DNA from: Panulirus ornatus
Taxonomy: Eukaryota > Arthropoda > Malacostraca > Decapoda > Palinuridae
DNA length: 64,000 nt
Assembly (NCBI RefSeq): GCF_036320965.1
Contig: NC_092240.1
Location: forward strand, 16,628,501-16,692,500
Direction of reading: 5' to 3'
Part shown: positions 51,138 through 62,830 of the stretch, piece by piece
How the letters are laid out: every line of letters starts with the position of its first letter
Position numbering within the stretch: the first letter of the stretch is position 1
Program-made: the position numbers and the translations under genes
Notes under the pieces: generated by a model
Seen by the model: only the letters and a program-made list of their open reading frames with translations
What the model was told of the DNA's origin: nothing
The model's database searches: none

Positions 51138-52865
51138 GCTTTGTCGCTGTCTCCCGCGTTTGCGAGGTAGCGCAAGGAAACAGACGAAAGAAATGGCCCA
51201 ACCCACCCCCATAAACATGTATATACATACGTCCACACACGCAAATATACATACCTACACAGCTTTCCATGGTTTACCCCAGACGCTTCACATGCCCTGA
51301 TTCAATCCACTGACAGCACATCAACATCGGTATACCACATCGCTCCAATTCACTCTATTCCTTGCCCTCCTTTCACCCTCCTGCATGTTCAGGCCCCGAT
51401 CACACAAAATCTTTTTCACTCCATCTTTCCACCTCCAATTTGGTCTCCCTCTTCTCCTTGTTCCCTCCACCTCCGACACATATATCCTCTTGGTCAATCT
51501 TTCCTCACTCATTCTCTCCATGTGCCCAAACCATTTCAAAACACCCTCTTCTGCTCTCTCAACCACGCTCTTTTTATTTCCACACATCTCTCTTACCCTT
51601 ACGTTACTTACTCGATCAAACCACCTCACACCACACATTGTCCTCAAACATCTCATTTCCAGCACATCCATCCTCCTGCGCACAACTCTATCCATAGCCC
51701 ACGCCTCGCAACCATACAACATTGTTGGAACCACTATTCCTTCAAACATACCCATTTTTGCTTTCCGAGATAATGTTCTCGACTTCCACACATTTTTCAA
51801 GGCTCCCAGAATTTTCGACCCCTCCCTCACCCTATGATCCACTTCTGCTTCCATGGTTCCATCCGCTGCCAGATCCACTCCCAGATATCTAAAACACTTC
51901 ACTTCCTCCAGTTTTTCTCCATTCAAACTCACCTCCCAATTGACTTGACCCTCAACCCTACTGTACCTAATAACCTTGCTCTTATTCACATTTACTCTTA
52001 ACTTTCTTCTTTCACACACTTTACCAAACTCAGTCACCAGCTTCTGCAGTTTCTCACATGAATCAGCCACCAGCGCTGTATCATCAGCGAACAACAACTG
52101 ACTCACTTCCCAAGCTCTCTCATCCCCAACAGACTTCATACTTGCCCCTCTTTCCAAAACTCTTGCATTCACCTCCCTAACAACCCCATCCATAAACAAA
52201 TTAAACAACCATGGAGACATCACACACCCCTGCCGCAAACCTACATTCACTGAGAACCAATCACTTTCCTCTCTTCCTACACGTACACATGCCTTACATC
52301 CTCGATAAAAACTTTTCACTGCTTCTAACAACTTGCCTCCCACACCATATATTCTTAATACCTTCCACAGAGCATCTCTATCAACTCTATCATATGCCTT
52401 CTCCAGATCCATAAATGCTACATACAAATCCATTTGCTTTTCTAAGTATTTCTCACATACATTCTTCAAAGCAAACACCTGATCCACACATCCTCTATCA
52501 CTTCTGAAACCACACTGCTCTTCCCCAATCTGATGCTCTGTACATGCCTTCACCCTCTCAATCAATACCCTCCCATATAATTTACCAGGAATACTCAACA
52601 AACTTATACCTCTGTAATTTGAGCACTCACTCTTATCCCCTTTGCCTTTGTACAATGGCACTATGCACGCATTCCGCCAATCCTCAGGCACCTCACCGTG
52701 AGTCATACATACATTAAATAACCTTACCAACCAGTCAACAATACAGTCACCCCCTTTTTTAATAAATTCCACTGCAATACCATCCAAACCTGCTGCCTTG
52801 CCGGCTTTCATCTTCCACAAAGCTTTTACTACCTCTTCTCTGTTTACCAAATCATTTTCCCTAAA
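51121..52865 (-). mobile_element. RTE-like LINE, subfamily A, 5'-truncated, RT intact
   Basis: Antisense copy with poly(T) and hairpin at 51121-51185 and a 3' UTR to about 51320. It is 5'-truncated at the codons RENDLVNREE. It faces the near-full-length LINE tail to tail. Its 5' edge is fused to a forward B-type tail at about 52866. Confidence 0.93.
51321..52863 (-). CDS. LINE reverse transcriptase, longest uninterrupted frame in the window
   Basis: The frame is open for 545 codons (52958-51321); roughly the first 32 codons come from the adjacent B tail, so real LINE coding starts near 52863. It has KAAGLDGIAVEFIKKGG, GEVPEDWRNACIVPLYKGKG, YRGISLLSIPGKLYGR, FMDLEKAYDRVD, GLRQGCVMSPW, FADDTALVADS, NVNKSKVIRYSR, YLGVD, LYGCEAWAMD and RRRGRPNWRWKDGVKK, with no stop or shift. 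GFRSDRGC carries Asp where other copies have Gly. The endonuclease is missing. No transcription signal is seen. Confidence 0.88.
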
Positions 52866-53182
52866 AATATAGAGACTGAGTGTGAACGAATGGGGCATTT
52901 GTTGTCTTTTCCTAGCGCTACCTTGCACACATGAGGGGGGAGGGGGATGGTATTCCATGTGTTGCGAGGTGGCGATGGGAATGATTAAAGGCAGACAGTG
53001 TGAATTGTGTGCATGGGTATATATGTATGTGTCTGTGTGTGTATATATATGTGTACATTTAGATGTATAGGTATGTATATTTGCGTGTGTCGATGTGTAT
53101 GTGTATACATGTGTATGGGGGTGGGTTGGGCCATTTCTTTCGTCTGTTTGCTTGCGCTACCTCGCAAATGCGGGAGACAGCG
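52866..53182 (+). mobile_element. Subfamily B LINE 3' tail fused to a subfamily A body
   Basis: Forward B-type 3' UTR with both GC motifs (proximal near 52912-52940, distal 53146-53182). It ends at gggagacagcgat without poly(A) and continues directly into the RT coding sequence of a subfamily A copy. Confidence 0.83.
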
Positions 53183-53702
53183 ATGTTTGAGGACAATGTG
53201 TGGTGTGAGGTGGTTTGATCGAGTGAGTAACGTAAGGGTAAGAGAGATGTGTGGAAATAAAAAGAGCGTGGTTGAGAGAGCAGAAGAGGGTGTTTTGAAA
53301 TGGTTTGGGCACATGGAGAGAATGAGTGAGGAAAGATTGACCAAGAGGATATATGTGTCGGAGGTGGAGGGAACGAGGAGAAGAGGGAGACCAAATTGGA
53401 GGTGGAAAGATGGAGTGAAAAAGATTTTGTGTGATCGGGGCCTGAACATGCAGGAGGGTGAAAGGAGGGCAAGGAATAGAGTGAATTGGAGCGATGTGGT
53501 ATACAGGGGTTGACGTGCTGTCAGTGGATTGAATCAAGGCATGTGAAGCGTCTGGGGTAAACCATGGAAAGCTGTGTAGGTATTGTATATTTGCGTGTGT
53601 GGACGTGTGTATGTACATGTGTATGGGGGGGGGTTGGGCCATTTCTTTCGTCTGTTTCCTTGCGCTACCTAGCAAATGCGGGAGACAGCGACAAAGTATA
53701 AA

Positions 53703-53711
<9 letters not shown>
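53183..53711 (+). mobile_element. RTE-like LINE, subfamily A, 3' end
   Basis: Begins at codons CLRTMCGVRWFDRVSNVRVR and runs to the natural stop (53511-53513), 3' UTR, hairpin and poly(A) (53700-53711). (TA)n follows to 53795. Confidence 0.9.

Positions 53712-53795
<84 letters not shown>
53712..53795. repeat. (TA)n microsatellite
   Basis: About 42 TA units between a LINE tail and the inverted 5' segment of the next LINE. Confidence 0.95.
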
Positions 53796-53797
<2 letters not shown>

Positions 53798-56700
53798 CAA
53801 CACTGAACACCCCATGTATACCAATTATTCCCTCAACTGCCACATTACTCACCTTTGCATTCAAATCACCCATCACTATAACCCGGTCTCGTGCATCAAA
53901 ACCACTAACACACTCATTCAGCTGCTCCCAAAACACTTGCCTCTCATGATCTTTATTCTCATGCCCAGGTGCATATGCACCAATAATCACCCATCTCTCT
54001 CCATCAACTTTCAGTTTTACCCATATTAATCGAGAATTTACTTTCTTACATTCTATCACATACTCCCACAACTCCTGTTTCAGGAGCACTGCTACTCCTT
54101 CCCTTGCTCTTGTCCTCTCACTAACCCCTGACTTTACTCCCAAGACATTCCCAAACCACTCTTCCCCTTTACCCTTGAGCTTCGTTTCACTCAGAGCCAA
54201 AACATCCAGGTTCCTTTCCTCAAACATACTACCTATCTCTCCTTTTTTCACATCTTGGTTACATCCACACACATTTAGGCACCCCAATCTGAGCCTTCGA
54301 GGAGGATGAGCACTCCCCGCGTGACTCCTTCATCTGTTTCCCATTTTAGAAAGTTAAAAGATACAAGGAGGGGAGGATTTCTGGCCCCCCGCTCCCGTCC
54401 CCTCTAGTGGCTTTCTATGACACGCGAGCTTGTAGATTTATGTGCTGAAAAAGGACTGATGATTGGGAATACCTGGTTTAAAAAGCGAGATATACATAAG
54501 TATACTTATGTAAGTAGGAGAGATGCCCAGAGAGCGTTATTGGATTACGTGTTAATTGACAGGCGTGCGAAAGAGAGACTTTTGGATGTTAATGTGCTGA
54601 GAGGTGCAACTGGAGGGATGTCTGATCATTATCTTGTGGAGGCTAAGGTGAAGATTTGTATGGGTTTTCAGAAAAGAAGAGTGAATGTTGGGGTGAAGAG
54701 GGTGGTAAGAGTAAGTGAGCTTGGGAAGTAGGCTTGTGTGAGGAAGTACCAGGAGAGACTGAGTACAGAATGGAAAAAGGTGAGAACAATGGAAGTAAGG
54801 GGAGTGGGGGAGGAATGGGATGTATTTAGGGAATCAGTGATGGATTGCGCTAAAGATGCTTGTGGCATGAGAAGAGTGGGAGGTGGGTTGATTAGAAAGG
54901 GTAGTGAGTGGTGGGATGAAGAAGTAAGAGTATTAGTGAAAGAGAAGAGAGAGGCATTTGGATGATTTTTGCAGGGAAAAAATGCAATTGAGTGGGAGAT
55001 GTATAAAAGAAAGAGACAGGAGGTCAAGAGAAAGGTGCAAGAGGTGAAAAAAAGGGCAAATGAGAGTTGGGGTGAGAGAGTATCATTAAATTTTAGGGAG
55101 AATAAAAAGATGTTCTGGAAGGAGGTAAATAAAGTGCGTAAGACAAGGGAGCAAATGGGAACTTTAGTGAAGGGCGCAAATGGGGAGGTGATAACAAGTA
55201 GTGGTGATGTGAGAAGGAGATGGAGTGAGTATTTTGAAGGTTTGTTGAATGTGTTTGATGACAGAGTGGCAGATATAGGGTGTTTTGGTCGAGGTGGTGT
55301 GCAAAGTGAGAGGGTTAGGGAAAATGATTTGGTAAACAGAGAAGAGGTAGTAAAAGCTTTGCGGAAGATGAAAGCCGGCAAGGCAGCAGGTTTGGATGGT
55401 ATTGCAGTGGAATTTATTAAGAAAGGGGGTGACTGTATTGTTGACTGGTTGGTAAGGTTATTTAATGTATGTATGACTCATGGTGAGGTGCCTGAGGATT
55501 GGCGGAATGCGTGCATAGTGCCATTGTACAAAGGCAAAGGGGATAAGAGTGAGTGCTCAAATTACAGAGGTATAAGTTTGTTGAGTATTCCTGGTAAATT
55601 ATATGGGAGGATATTGATTGAGAGGGTGAAGGCATGTACAGAGCATCAGATTGGGGAAGAGCAGTGTGGTTTCAGAAGTGGTAGAGGATGTGTGGATCAG
55701 GTGTTTGCTTTGAAGAATATATGTGAGAAACACTTAGAAAAGCAAATGGATTTGTATGTAGCATTTATGGATCTGGAGAAGGCATATGATAGAGTTGATA
55801 GAGATGCTCTGTGGAAGGTATTGAGAATATATGGTGTGGGAGGCAAGTTGTTAGAAGCAGTGAAAAGTTTTTATCGAGGATGTAAGACATGTGTACGTAT
55901 AGGAAGAGAGGAAAGTGATTGGTTGGTTCTCAGTGAATGTAGGTTTGCGGCAGGGGTGTGTGATGTCTCCATGGTTGTTTAATTTGTTTATGGATGGGGT
56001 TGTTAGGGAGGTGAATGCAAGAGTTTTGGAAAGAGGGGCAAGTATGAAGTCTGTTGGGGATGAGAGAGCTTGGGAAGTGAATCAGTTGTTGTTCGCTGAT
56101 GATACAGCGCTGGTGGCTGATTCATGTGAGAAACTGCAAAAGCTGGTGACTGAGTTTGGTAAAGTGTGTGAAAGAAGAAAGTTAAGAGTAAATGTGAATA
56201 AGAGCAAGGTTATTAGGTACAGTAGGGTTGAGGGTCAAGTCAATTGGGAGGTGAGTTTGAATGGAGAAAAACTGGAGGAAGTGAAGTGTTTTAGATATCT
56301 GGGAGTGGATCTGGCAGCGGATGGAACCATGGAAGCGGAAGTGGATCATAGGGTGGGGGAGGGGGCGAAAATTCTGGGAGCCTTGAAGAATGTGTGGAAG
56401 TCGAGAACATTATCTCGGAAAGCAAAAATGGGTATGTTTGAAGGAATAGTGGTTCCAACAATGTTGTATGGTTGCGAGGCGTGGGCTATGGATAGAGTTG
56501 TGCGCAGGAGGATGGATGTGCTGGAAATGAGATGTTTGAGGACAATGTGTGGTGTGAGGTGGTTTGATCGAGTAAGTAACGTAAGGGTAAGAGAGATGTG
56601 TGGAAATAAAAAGAGCGTGGTTGAGAGAGCAGAAGAGGGTGTTTTGAAATGGTTTGGGCACATGGAGAGAATGAGTGAGGAAAGATTGACCAAGAGGATA

Positions 56701-57047
56701 TATGTGTCGGAGGTGGAGGGAACGAGGAGAAGAGGGAGACCAAATTGGAGGTGGAAAGATGGAGTGAAAAAGATTTTGTGTGATCGGGGCCTGAACATGC
56801 AGTTGGGTGAAAGGAGGGCAAGGAATAGAGTGAATTGGAGCGATGTGGTATACCGGGGTTGACGTGCTGTCAGTGGATTGAATCAAGGTATGTGAAGCGT
56901 CTGGGGTAAACCATGGAAAGCTGTGTAGGTATGTATATTTGCATGTGAGGACATATGTATATACATGTGTGTGGGGGTGGGTTGGGCCATTTCTTTCGTC
57001 TGTTTCCTTGCGCTACCTCGCAAACGCGGGAGACAGCGACAAAGCAA

Positions 57048-57065
<18 letters not shown>
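53796..57065 (+). mobile_element. RTE-like LINE, subfamily A, with inverted 5' segment
   Basis: 53796-54422 is the inverted 5' part (leader from about nt 50, start codon region, EN to GVFSVVN). 54423-57065 continues forward from ELVDLCAEKGL to the poly(A). The breakpoints are nearly adjacent in the element (about 14 nt lost), the signature of twin priming. The forward ORF is broken by stops at 54729 and about 54963 and by a 4-base duplication near 55920; 54969-55982 and 55915-56862 are otherwise open and include FADDTALVADS and RRRGRPNWRWKDGVKK. Confidence 0.9.
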
Positions 57066-57081
<16 letters not shown>

Positions 57082-57087
57082 TATATT
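57066..57087. repeat. (TA)n microsatellite
   Basis: Short TA tract between two LINE insertions. Confidence 0.9.
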
Positions 57088-58520
57088 ATAATGATCAGAC
57101 ATCCCTCCAGTTGCACCTCTCAGCACATTAACATCCAAAAGTCTCTCTTTCGCACGCCTGTCAATTAACACGTAATCCAATAACGCTCTCTGGCCATCTC
57201 TCCTACTTACATAAGTATACTTATGTATATCTCGCTTTTTAAACCAGGTATTCCCAATCATCAGTCCTTTTTCAGCACATAAATCTACAAGCTCTTCACC
57301 ATTTCCATTTACAACACTGAACACCCCATGTATACCAATTATTCCCTCAACTGCCACATTACTCACCTTTGCATTCAAATCACCCATCACTATAACCCGG
57401 TCTCGTGCATCAAAACCACTAACACACTCATTCAGCTGCTCCCAAAACACTTGCTTCTCTTGATCTTTCTTCTCATGCCCAGGTGCATATGCACCAATAA
57501 TCACCCACCTCTCTCCATCAACTTTCAGTTTTACCCATATTAATTGAGAAGTGAGTCAGTTGTTGTTCGCTGATGATACAGCGCTGGTGGCTGATTCATG
57601 TGAGAAACTGCAGAAGCTGGTGACTGAGTTTGGTAAAGTGTGTGGAAGAAGAAAGTTAAGAGTAAATGTGAATAAGAGCAAGGTTATTAGGTACAGTAGG
57701 GTTGAGGGTCAAGTCAATTGGGAGGTGAGTTTGAATGGAGAAAAACTGGAGGAAGTGAAGTGTTTTAGATATCTTGGAGTGGATCTGGCAGCGGATGGAA
57801 CCATGGAAGCGGAAGTGGATCATAGGCTGGGGGAGGGGGCGAAAATTCTGGGGGCCTTGAAGAATGTGTGGAAGTCGAGAACATTATCTCGGAAAGCAAA
57901 AATGGGTATGTTTGAAGGAATAGTGGTTCCAACAATGTTGTATAGTTGCGAGGCGTGGGCTATGGATAGAGTTGTGCACAGGAGGATGGATGTGATGGAA
58001 ATGAGATGTTTGAGGACAATGTGTGGTGTGAGGTGGTTTGATCGAGTGAGTAACGTAAGGGTAAGCGAGATGTGTGGAAATAAAAAGAGCGTGGTTGAGA
58101 GAGCAGAAGAGGGTGTTTTGAAGTGGTTTGGGCACATGGAGAGGATGAGTGAGGAAAGATTGACCAAGAGGATATATGTGTCGGAGGTGGAGGGAACAAG
58201 GAGAAGAGGGAGACCAAATTGGAGGTGGAAAGATGGAGTGAAAAAGATTTTGTGTGATCGGGGCCTGAACATGCAGGAGGGTGAAAGGAGGGCAAGGAAT
58301 AGAGTGAATTGGAGCGATGTGGTATACCTGGGTTGACGTGCTGTCAGTGGATTGAATCAAGGCATGTGAAGCGTCTGGGGTAAGCCATGGAAAGCTGTGT
58401 AGGTATGTATATTTGCGTGTGTGGACGTATGTATATACATGTGTATGGGGGGGGTTGGGCCATTTCTTTCGTCTGTTTCCTTGCGCTACCTCGCAAACGC
58501 GGGAGACAGCGACAAAGTAT

Positions 58521-58537
<17 letters not shown>
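57088..58537 (+). mobile_element. RTE-like LINE, subfamily A, inverted 5' segment with internal deletion
   Basis: 57088-57547 is an inverted EN segment (antisense frame: WVIIGAYAPGHEKKD, VIVMGDLNAKV, GGMSDHY). 57548-58537 is forward and starts at SQLLFADDTALVADS; it stays open for 261 codons (57551-58336) to the natural stop after VVYLG. About 1.4 kb between the two segments is missing. Poly(A) 58522-58537 and (TA)n follow. Confidence 0.9.

Positions 58538-58611
<74 letters not shown>
58538..58611. repeat. (TA)n microsatellite
   Basis: TA tract between a LINE poly(A) and the head of the first 240-bp element. Confidence 0.95.
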
Positions 58612-58859
58612 TTTATCCCTGGGGATAGGGGAGAAAGAATACTTCCCAAGTATTCCCTGCGTGTCGTAGAAGGCGACTTAAAGGGGAGGGAGCGGGGGGC
58701 TGGAAATCCTCCCCTCTCATTTTTTTTTCTTTTATTTTCCAAAAGAAGGAACAGAGAAGGGGGCCACGTGAGGATATTCCCTCAAAGGCCCAGTCCTCTG
58801 ATCTTAACACTACCTTGCTAATGCGGGAAACAGCGAATAGTTTGAAAGAAAAAGAAAGA
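58612..58859 (+). mobile_element. 240-bp SINE-like partner of the LINE, copy 1
   Basis: Head: TATCCCTGGGGATAGGGG, then GAATAC/GTATTC and GTCG/CGAC stems, GGGAGCGGGGGGC and a T-rich stretch, parallel to the LINE leader at 47752-47881 and the first ORF bases. Tail: aacactaccttgctaatgcg and ggaaacagcgaatag, parallel to the LINE terminal hairpin. No ORF. It ends in a GAAA-rich run and (TA)n. It has no recognisable tRNA or 5S promoter. Confidence 0.8.
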
Positions 58860-58863
58860 AATA

Positions 58864-58886
<23 letters not shown>

Positions 58887-58903
<17 letters not shown>

Positions 58904-59414
58904 TTTTTTATACTTTGTCGCTGTCTCCCGCGTTTGCGAGGTAGCGCAAGGAAACAGACGAAAGAAATGGCCCAACCCCCCCCCCCCCCCCCCCATACAC
59001 ATGTACATACACACGTCCACACACGCAAATATACATACCTACACAGCTTTCCATGGTTTACCCCAGACGCTTCACATGCCTTGATTCAATCCACTGACAG
59101 CACGTCAACCCCTGTATACCACATGGCTCCAATTCACTCTATTCCTTGCCCTCCTTTCACCCTCCTGCATGTTCAGGCCCCGATCACACAAAATCTTTTT
59201 CACTCCATCTTTCCACCTCCAATTTGGTCTCCCTCTTCTCCTCGTTCCCTCCACCTCCGACACATATATCCTCTTGGTCAATCTTTCCTCACTCATTCTC
59301 TCCATGTGCCCAAACCATTTCAAAACACCCTCTTCTGCTCTCTCAACCACGCTCTTTTTATTTCCACACATCTCTCTTACCCTTACGTTACTTACTCGAT
59401 CAAACCACCTCACA

Positions 59415-59418
<4 letters not shown>
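58887..59418 (-). mobile_element. RTE-like LINE, subfamily A, 3' end
   Basis: Antisense; poly(T) (58887-58909), hairpin, a poly(C) run (58976-58994), 3' UTR and 102 codons (59413-59105) of the C-terminus with RRRGRPNWRWKDGVKK. Truncated exactly at (TA)n at 59418. Confidence 0.9.

Positions 59419-59466
<48 letters not shown>
59419..59466. repeat. (TA)n microsatellite
   Basis: TA tract between a LINE 5' truncation point and the head of the second 240-bp element. Confidence 0.95.
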
Positions 59467-59469
<3 letters not shown>

Positions 59470-59701
59470 CCCTGGGGATAGGGGAGTAAGAATACTTCCG
59501 ACGTATTCCCTGCGTGTCGTAGAAGGCGACTAAAAGGGAAGGGAGCGGGTGGCTGGAAATCCTCCCCTCTCATTTTTTTTTTTAATTTTCCAAAAGAAGG
59601 AACAGAGTAGGGGGCCAGGTGAGGAAATTCCCTCTAAGGCCCAGTACTCTGTTCTTAACGCTACCTCGCTAATGCGGGAAATGGCGAATAGTATGAAAGA
59701 A

Positions 59702-59703
<2 letters not shown>
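59467..59703 (+). mobile_element. 240-bp SINE-like partner of the LINE, copy 2
   Basis: Same architecture as copy 1, including the hairpins GAATAC(ttccgac)GTATTC and GTCG(tagaagg)CGAC and the tail cttaacgctacctcgctaat. Starts within (TA)n and ends in GAAAGAAAG then (TA)n. Confidence 0.82.
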
Positions 59704-59747
<44 letters not shown>

Positions 59748-59752
<5 letters not shown>

Positions 59753-59857
59753 ATACTATTCGCTATTTCCCGCGATAGCGAGGTAGCGTTAAGAACAGAG
59801 GACTGGGCCTTTGAGGGAATATCCTCACCTGGCCCTCTTCTCTGTTCCTTCTTTTGG

Positions 59858-59891
<34 letters not shown>

Positions 59892-59991
59892 AGAGGGGAG
59901 GATTTCCAGCCCTCCGCTCCCTTCCCTTTTAGTCGCCTTCTACGACACGCAGGGAATACGTGGGAAGTATTCTTTCTCCCCTATCCCCAGG

Positions 59992-59993
<2 letters not shown>
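59748..59993 (-). mobile_element. 240-bp SINE-like partner of the LINE, copy 3
   Basis: Antisense copy facing copy 2 tail to tail across (TA)n and poly(T). An expanded poly(A) (59859-59889) replaces the T-rich centre. Head hairpins intact. (TA)n follows at 59994-60050. Confidence 0.82.

Positions 59994-60050
<57 letters not shown>
59994..60050. repeat. (TA)n microsatellite
   Basis: TA tract at the outer head side of copy 3. Confidence 0.95.
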
Positions 60051-60053
<3 letters not shown>

Positions 60054-60235
60054 CTGAAATAAAGGAAAAATGCACCCAGGTGATGAGCAAGAGGGTCACA
60101 ATTTTCTGTCACCCAGCATCCTGAGCTGAGGTTGGGAACTAACTGACTTTTACATACCTAACTTAGTCTGCCTTAATTTACTGGAGTAAATTTGGAGTGT
60201 AATGAAGTTTTACAGAAGTTTTATGTATTTATCAT

Positions 60236-61808
60236 ACTTAATCGCTGTCTCCCGCATCAGCAAGGTAGTGCAAGGAAATGGATGAGGAAATGCTCAACCC
60301 ATCCACATACACATATATATATATATACATACACACCTTTCCATGGTTTACCCCAGACACTTCACATGCCCTGGTTCAATCCATTGACAGCATGTTGATT
60401 TCAGTAATGCACATTGTTCCAATTCACTCTATTCCTTGCGCGCCTTTCACCCTCCTGTATGTTAAGGCCCTGATTGATCAAAATCTTTTTCACTCCAGCC
60501 TTCTACCTCCATTTTGGTCTCCTGCTTCTCCTTCTTCCCTCCACCTCTGACACATATATCCTCTTTGTCAATCTTTCCTCACTCATTCTAACCAAGTGTC
60601 CAAACCATTTCAACACACCCTCCTCTGCTCTCTCAACCACACTCTTTTTATTACCACACATCTCGCTTACCCTTTCTTTACTTAATCAAACCACCTCACA
60701 CCACATATTGTCCTCCAACATTTCATTTCCAAGACATCCACCCTCCTCTGCACAACCCTATCCATAGCCCATGCCTGGCAACCATATAACCTTGTTAGAA
60801 CAACTATTCCTTCAAACATACCCATTTTTGCTCTCCAGGATAATGTTCTTGCCTTCCACACATTCTTCAACTCTCCCAGAACCTTCGCCCCCTCCCCCAC
60901 CATGTGACTCACTTCTGCTTCCATGGTTCCATCTGCTGCTAAGTCCACTCCCAGATATCTAAAACACTTCACTTCCTCCAGTTTTTCTCCGTTCAAACTT
61001 GCCTCTCAATTAACTTGTCCCTCAATCCTACTGAACCTAATAACCTTGCTCTAATTCATATTTACTCTCAGCTTTCTTCTTTCACACACTTTACCAAACT
61101 CAGTCACCATCTTCTGCAGTTTCTCACCCGAATCTGTTACCAGCGCTTTCATCCACAACAGACTGCATACTTGCCCCTCTCTCCAAAACGCTTGCATTCA
61201 CCTCCCTAACCACCCCATCCATAAACAAATTAAACAACCATGGAGACATCACATACCCCTGCTGCAAACCGACATTCACTGGGAACCAATCACTTTCCTC
61301 TCTTCCTACATGCCTTACATCCTTGGTGAAAACATTTCACTGCTTGTAGCAGCTTGCCTCCCACACCATATACTCTTAAAACCTTACACAATGCATATCT
61401 ATCAACCAATCATGTGCCTTTTCCTGATCCATAAATGCTACATATGAATCCATCTGTTTCTTTAAGTATTTTTCTCATACATTCTTCAAAGCAAACACCT
61501 GATCCATACATCCTCTACCACTTCTGAAACCACACTGCTCTTCCCCAGTATGATAGTCTGTACATGCCTTTACCCTCTCAATCAATACCCTCCCATATAA
61601 TTTCTCAGGAATACTCAACAAGCTTATGCCTCTGTAATTTGAACACTCACCTTTATCCCCTTTGCCTATGTACAATGGCACTATGCATGCATTCTGCCAA
61701 TCCTCAGGCACTTCACCATGATCCATACATACATTGAATATCCTTACCAACCAATCAACTACACAGTCACCCCCTTTTTAATAAATTCCACTGCAGTGCT
61801 ATCCAAAT
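60236..61808 (-). mobile_element. Older RTE-like LINE relic
   Basis: Antisense. A short 3' UTR with a decayed terminal hairpin (60242-60275), then C-terminus to RT: frames 60996-60682 (KCFRYLGVDLAADGTMEAEV, LYGCQAWAMDRVV) and 61750-61475 (HGEVPEDWQNACIVPLYIGK, YRGISLLSIPEKLYGRVL, EEQCGFRSGRG). The FADD region is deleted near 61146. Truncated at the VEFIKK codons at about 61808. Confidence 0.85.
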
Positions 61809-62559
61809 ATTTACGGAAATGTCCGCTAAATCCCAAAAGTAGTCCAACAGGATCAGAAGGGGTCTGTTAGATACTGAATCATGATACACTGAAGTCCATT
61901 AGAGTGGGTGTTTACTGAAGTGAGAAAACTGATTAGGGCTAAGGTTATTTCAGATGAAGGTGATAGGGGGATGATTGGGAACTGGATTGAATGGAAGCAT
62001 TTTGTTAATTGAGGTGTTTTGAATGATGTTGATCATCAAGAATCAACTTAGTGCATGAAGTATGAAAGTAAGAAGCATTTTTATAAGCATGGAAATCTGT
62101 GTTCCATTATAACACATTTGGCTGTATAGCTTGTTACTGTGCAATTTTATGATGGTTCATAAGCTCCATTCCATCAGTTTTACTACTAGATAGTTTCTTT
62201 ATTCTTTTGAGTTTGTTCTTTTCATCAATTTATCTGATGAACATACAACACAGCAATATTTTATTCTGCTTCTTACACATATTCTGAAGTTTCATCATCA
62301 GTTTCCTGTCTCTTGTAGAAATTTTCATTATCATACCACTCATCATTTGGACTGAAAATGCTATTTTGTTAATAAATATATTTCTTGAGTTCAGGTTTTA
62401 CATTTACAGTAACTCCTATGTCTGTGACATTTTCTGTGCTTAGAATTTCTTCTTACCTGTAGGGCCTTTCTAGGAAGGTGTTGATACATTGTTAATCATT
62501 TCAAAACTTCTTTTTTCATAGTTGATCGCCAATTCTTGTGTTAGAGAATTAGTACCAGG
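61809..62559. other. Intron 6, no gene recognised
   Basis: AT-rich DNA with no RCC1 exon, TE or other motif that I can support. Confidence 0.4.
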
Positions 62560-62830
62560 AACAGACATAGAAAGCTGCATCAACTCACATCTATTCTTTA
62601 GTTGTCATGTGAATACACAAAAACCACAGCTCCCTATCCTCAACCAGGCTTTGCAGACCTTTCTGTAGTTTACCCCCGACACTTCACATGCCCTGGTTTA
62701 GTCTGTTGACAACTTGTTGACTCCTGTATACTACATAGTTCCAGTTCACTCTATTTCATGCATGCCTTTCACCCTCCTGCATATTCAGGCCCTGATCGTT
62801 CAAAATCTTTTTCGCTCAGTCCTTCCATAA
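62560..62830 (-). mobile_element. Old RTE-like LINE 3' end fragment
   Basis: Antisense, diverged B-type sequence: ttagttgtcatgtgaataca, ccacagctccct, gtttacccccgacacttcac, then the terminal codons of the ORF (NDQGLNMQEGERHA-like). Ends near 62830. Confidence 0.72.
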
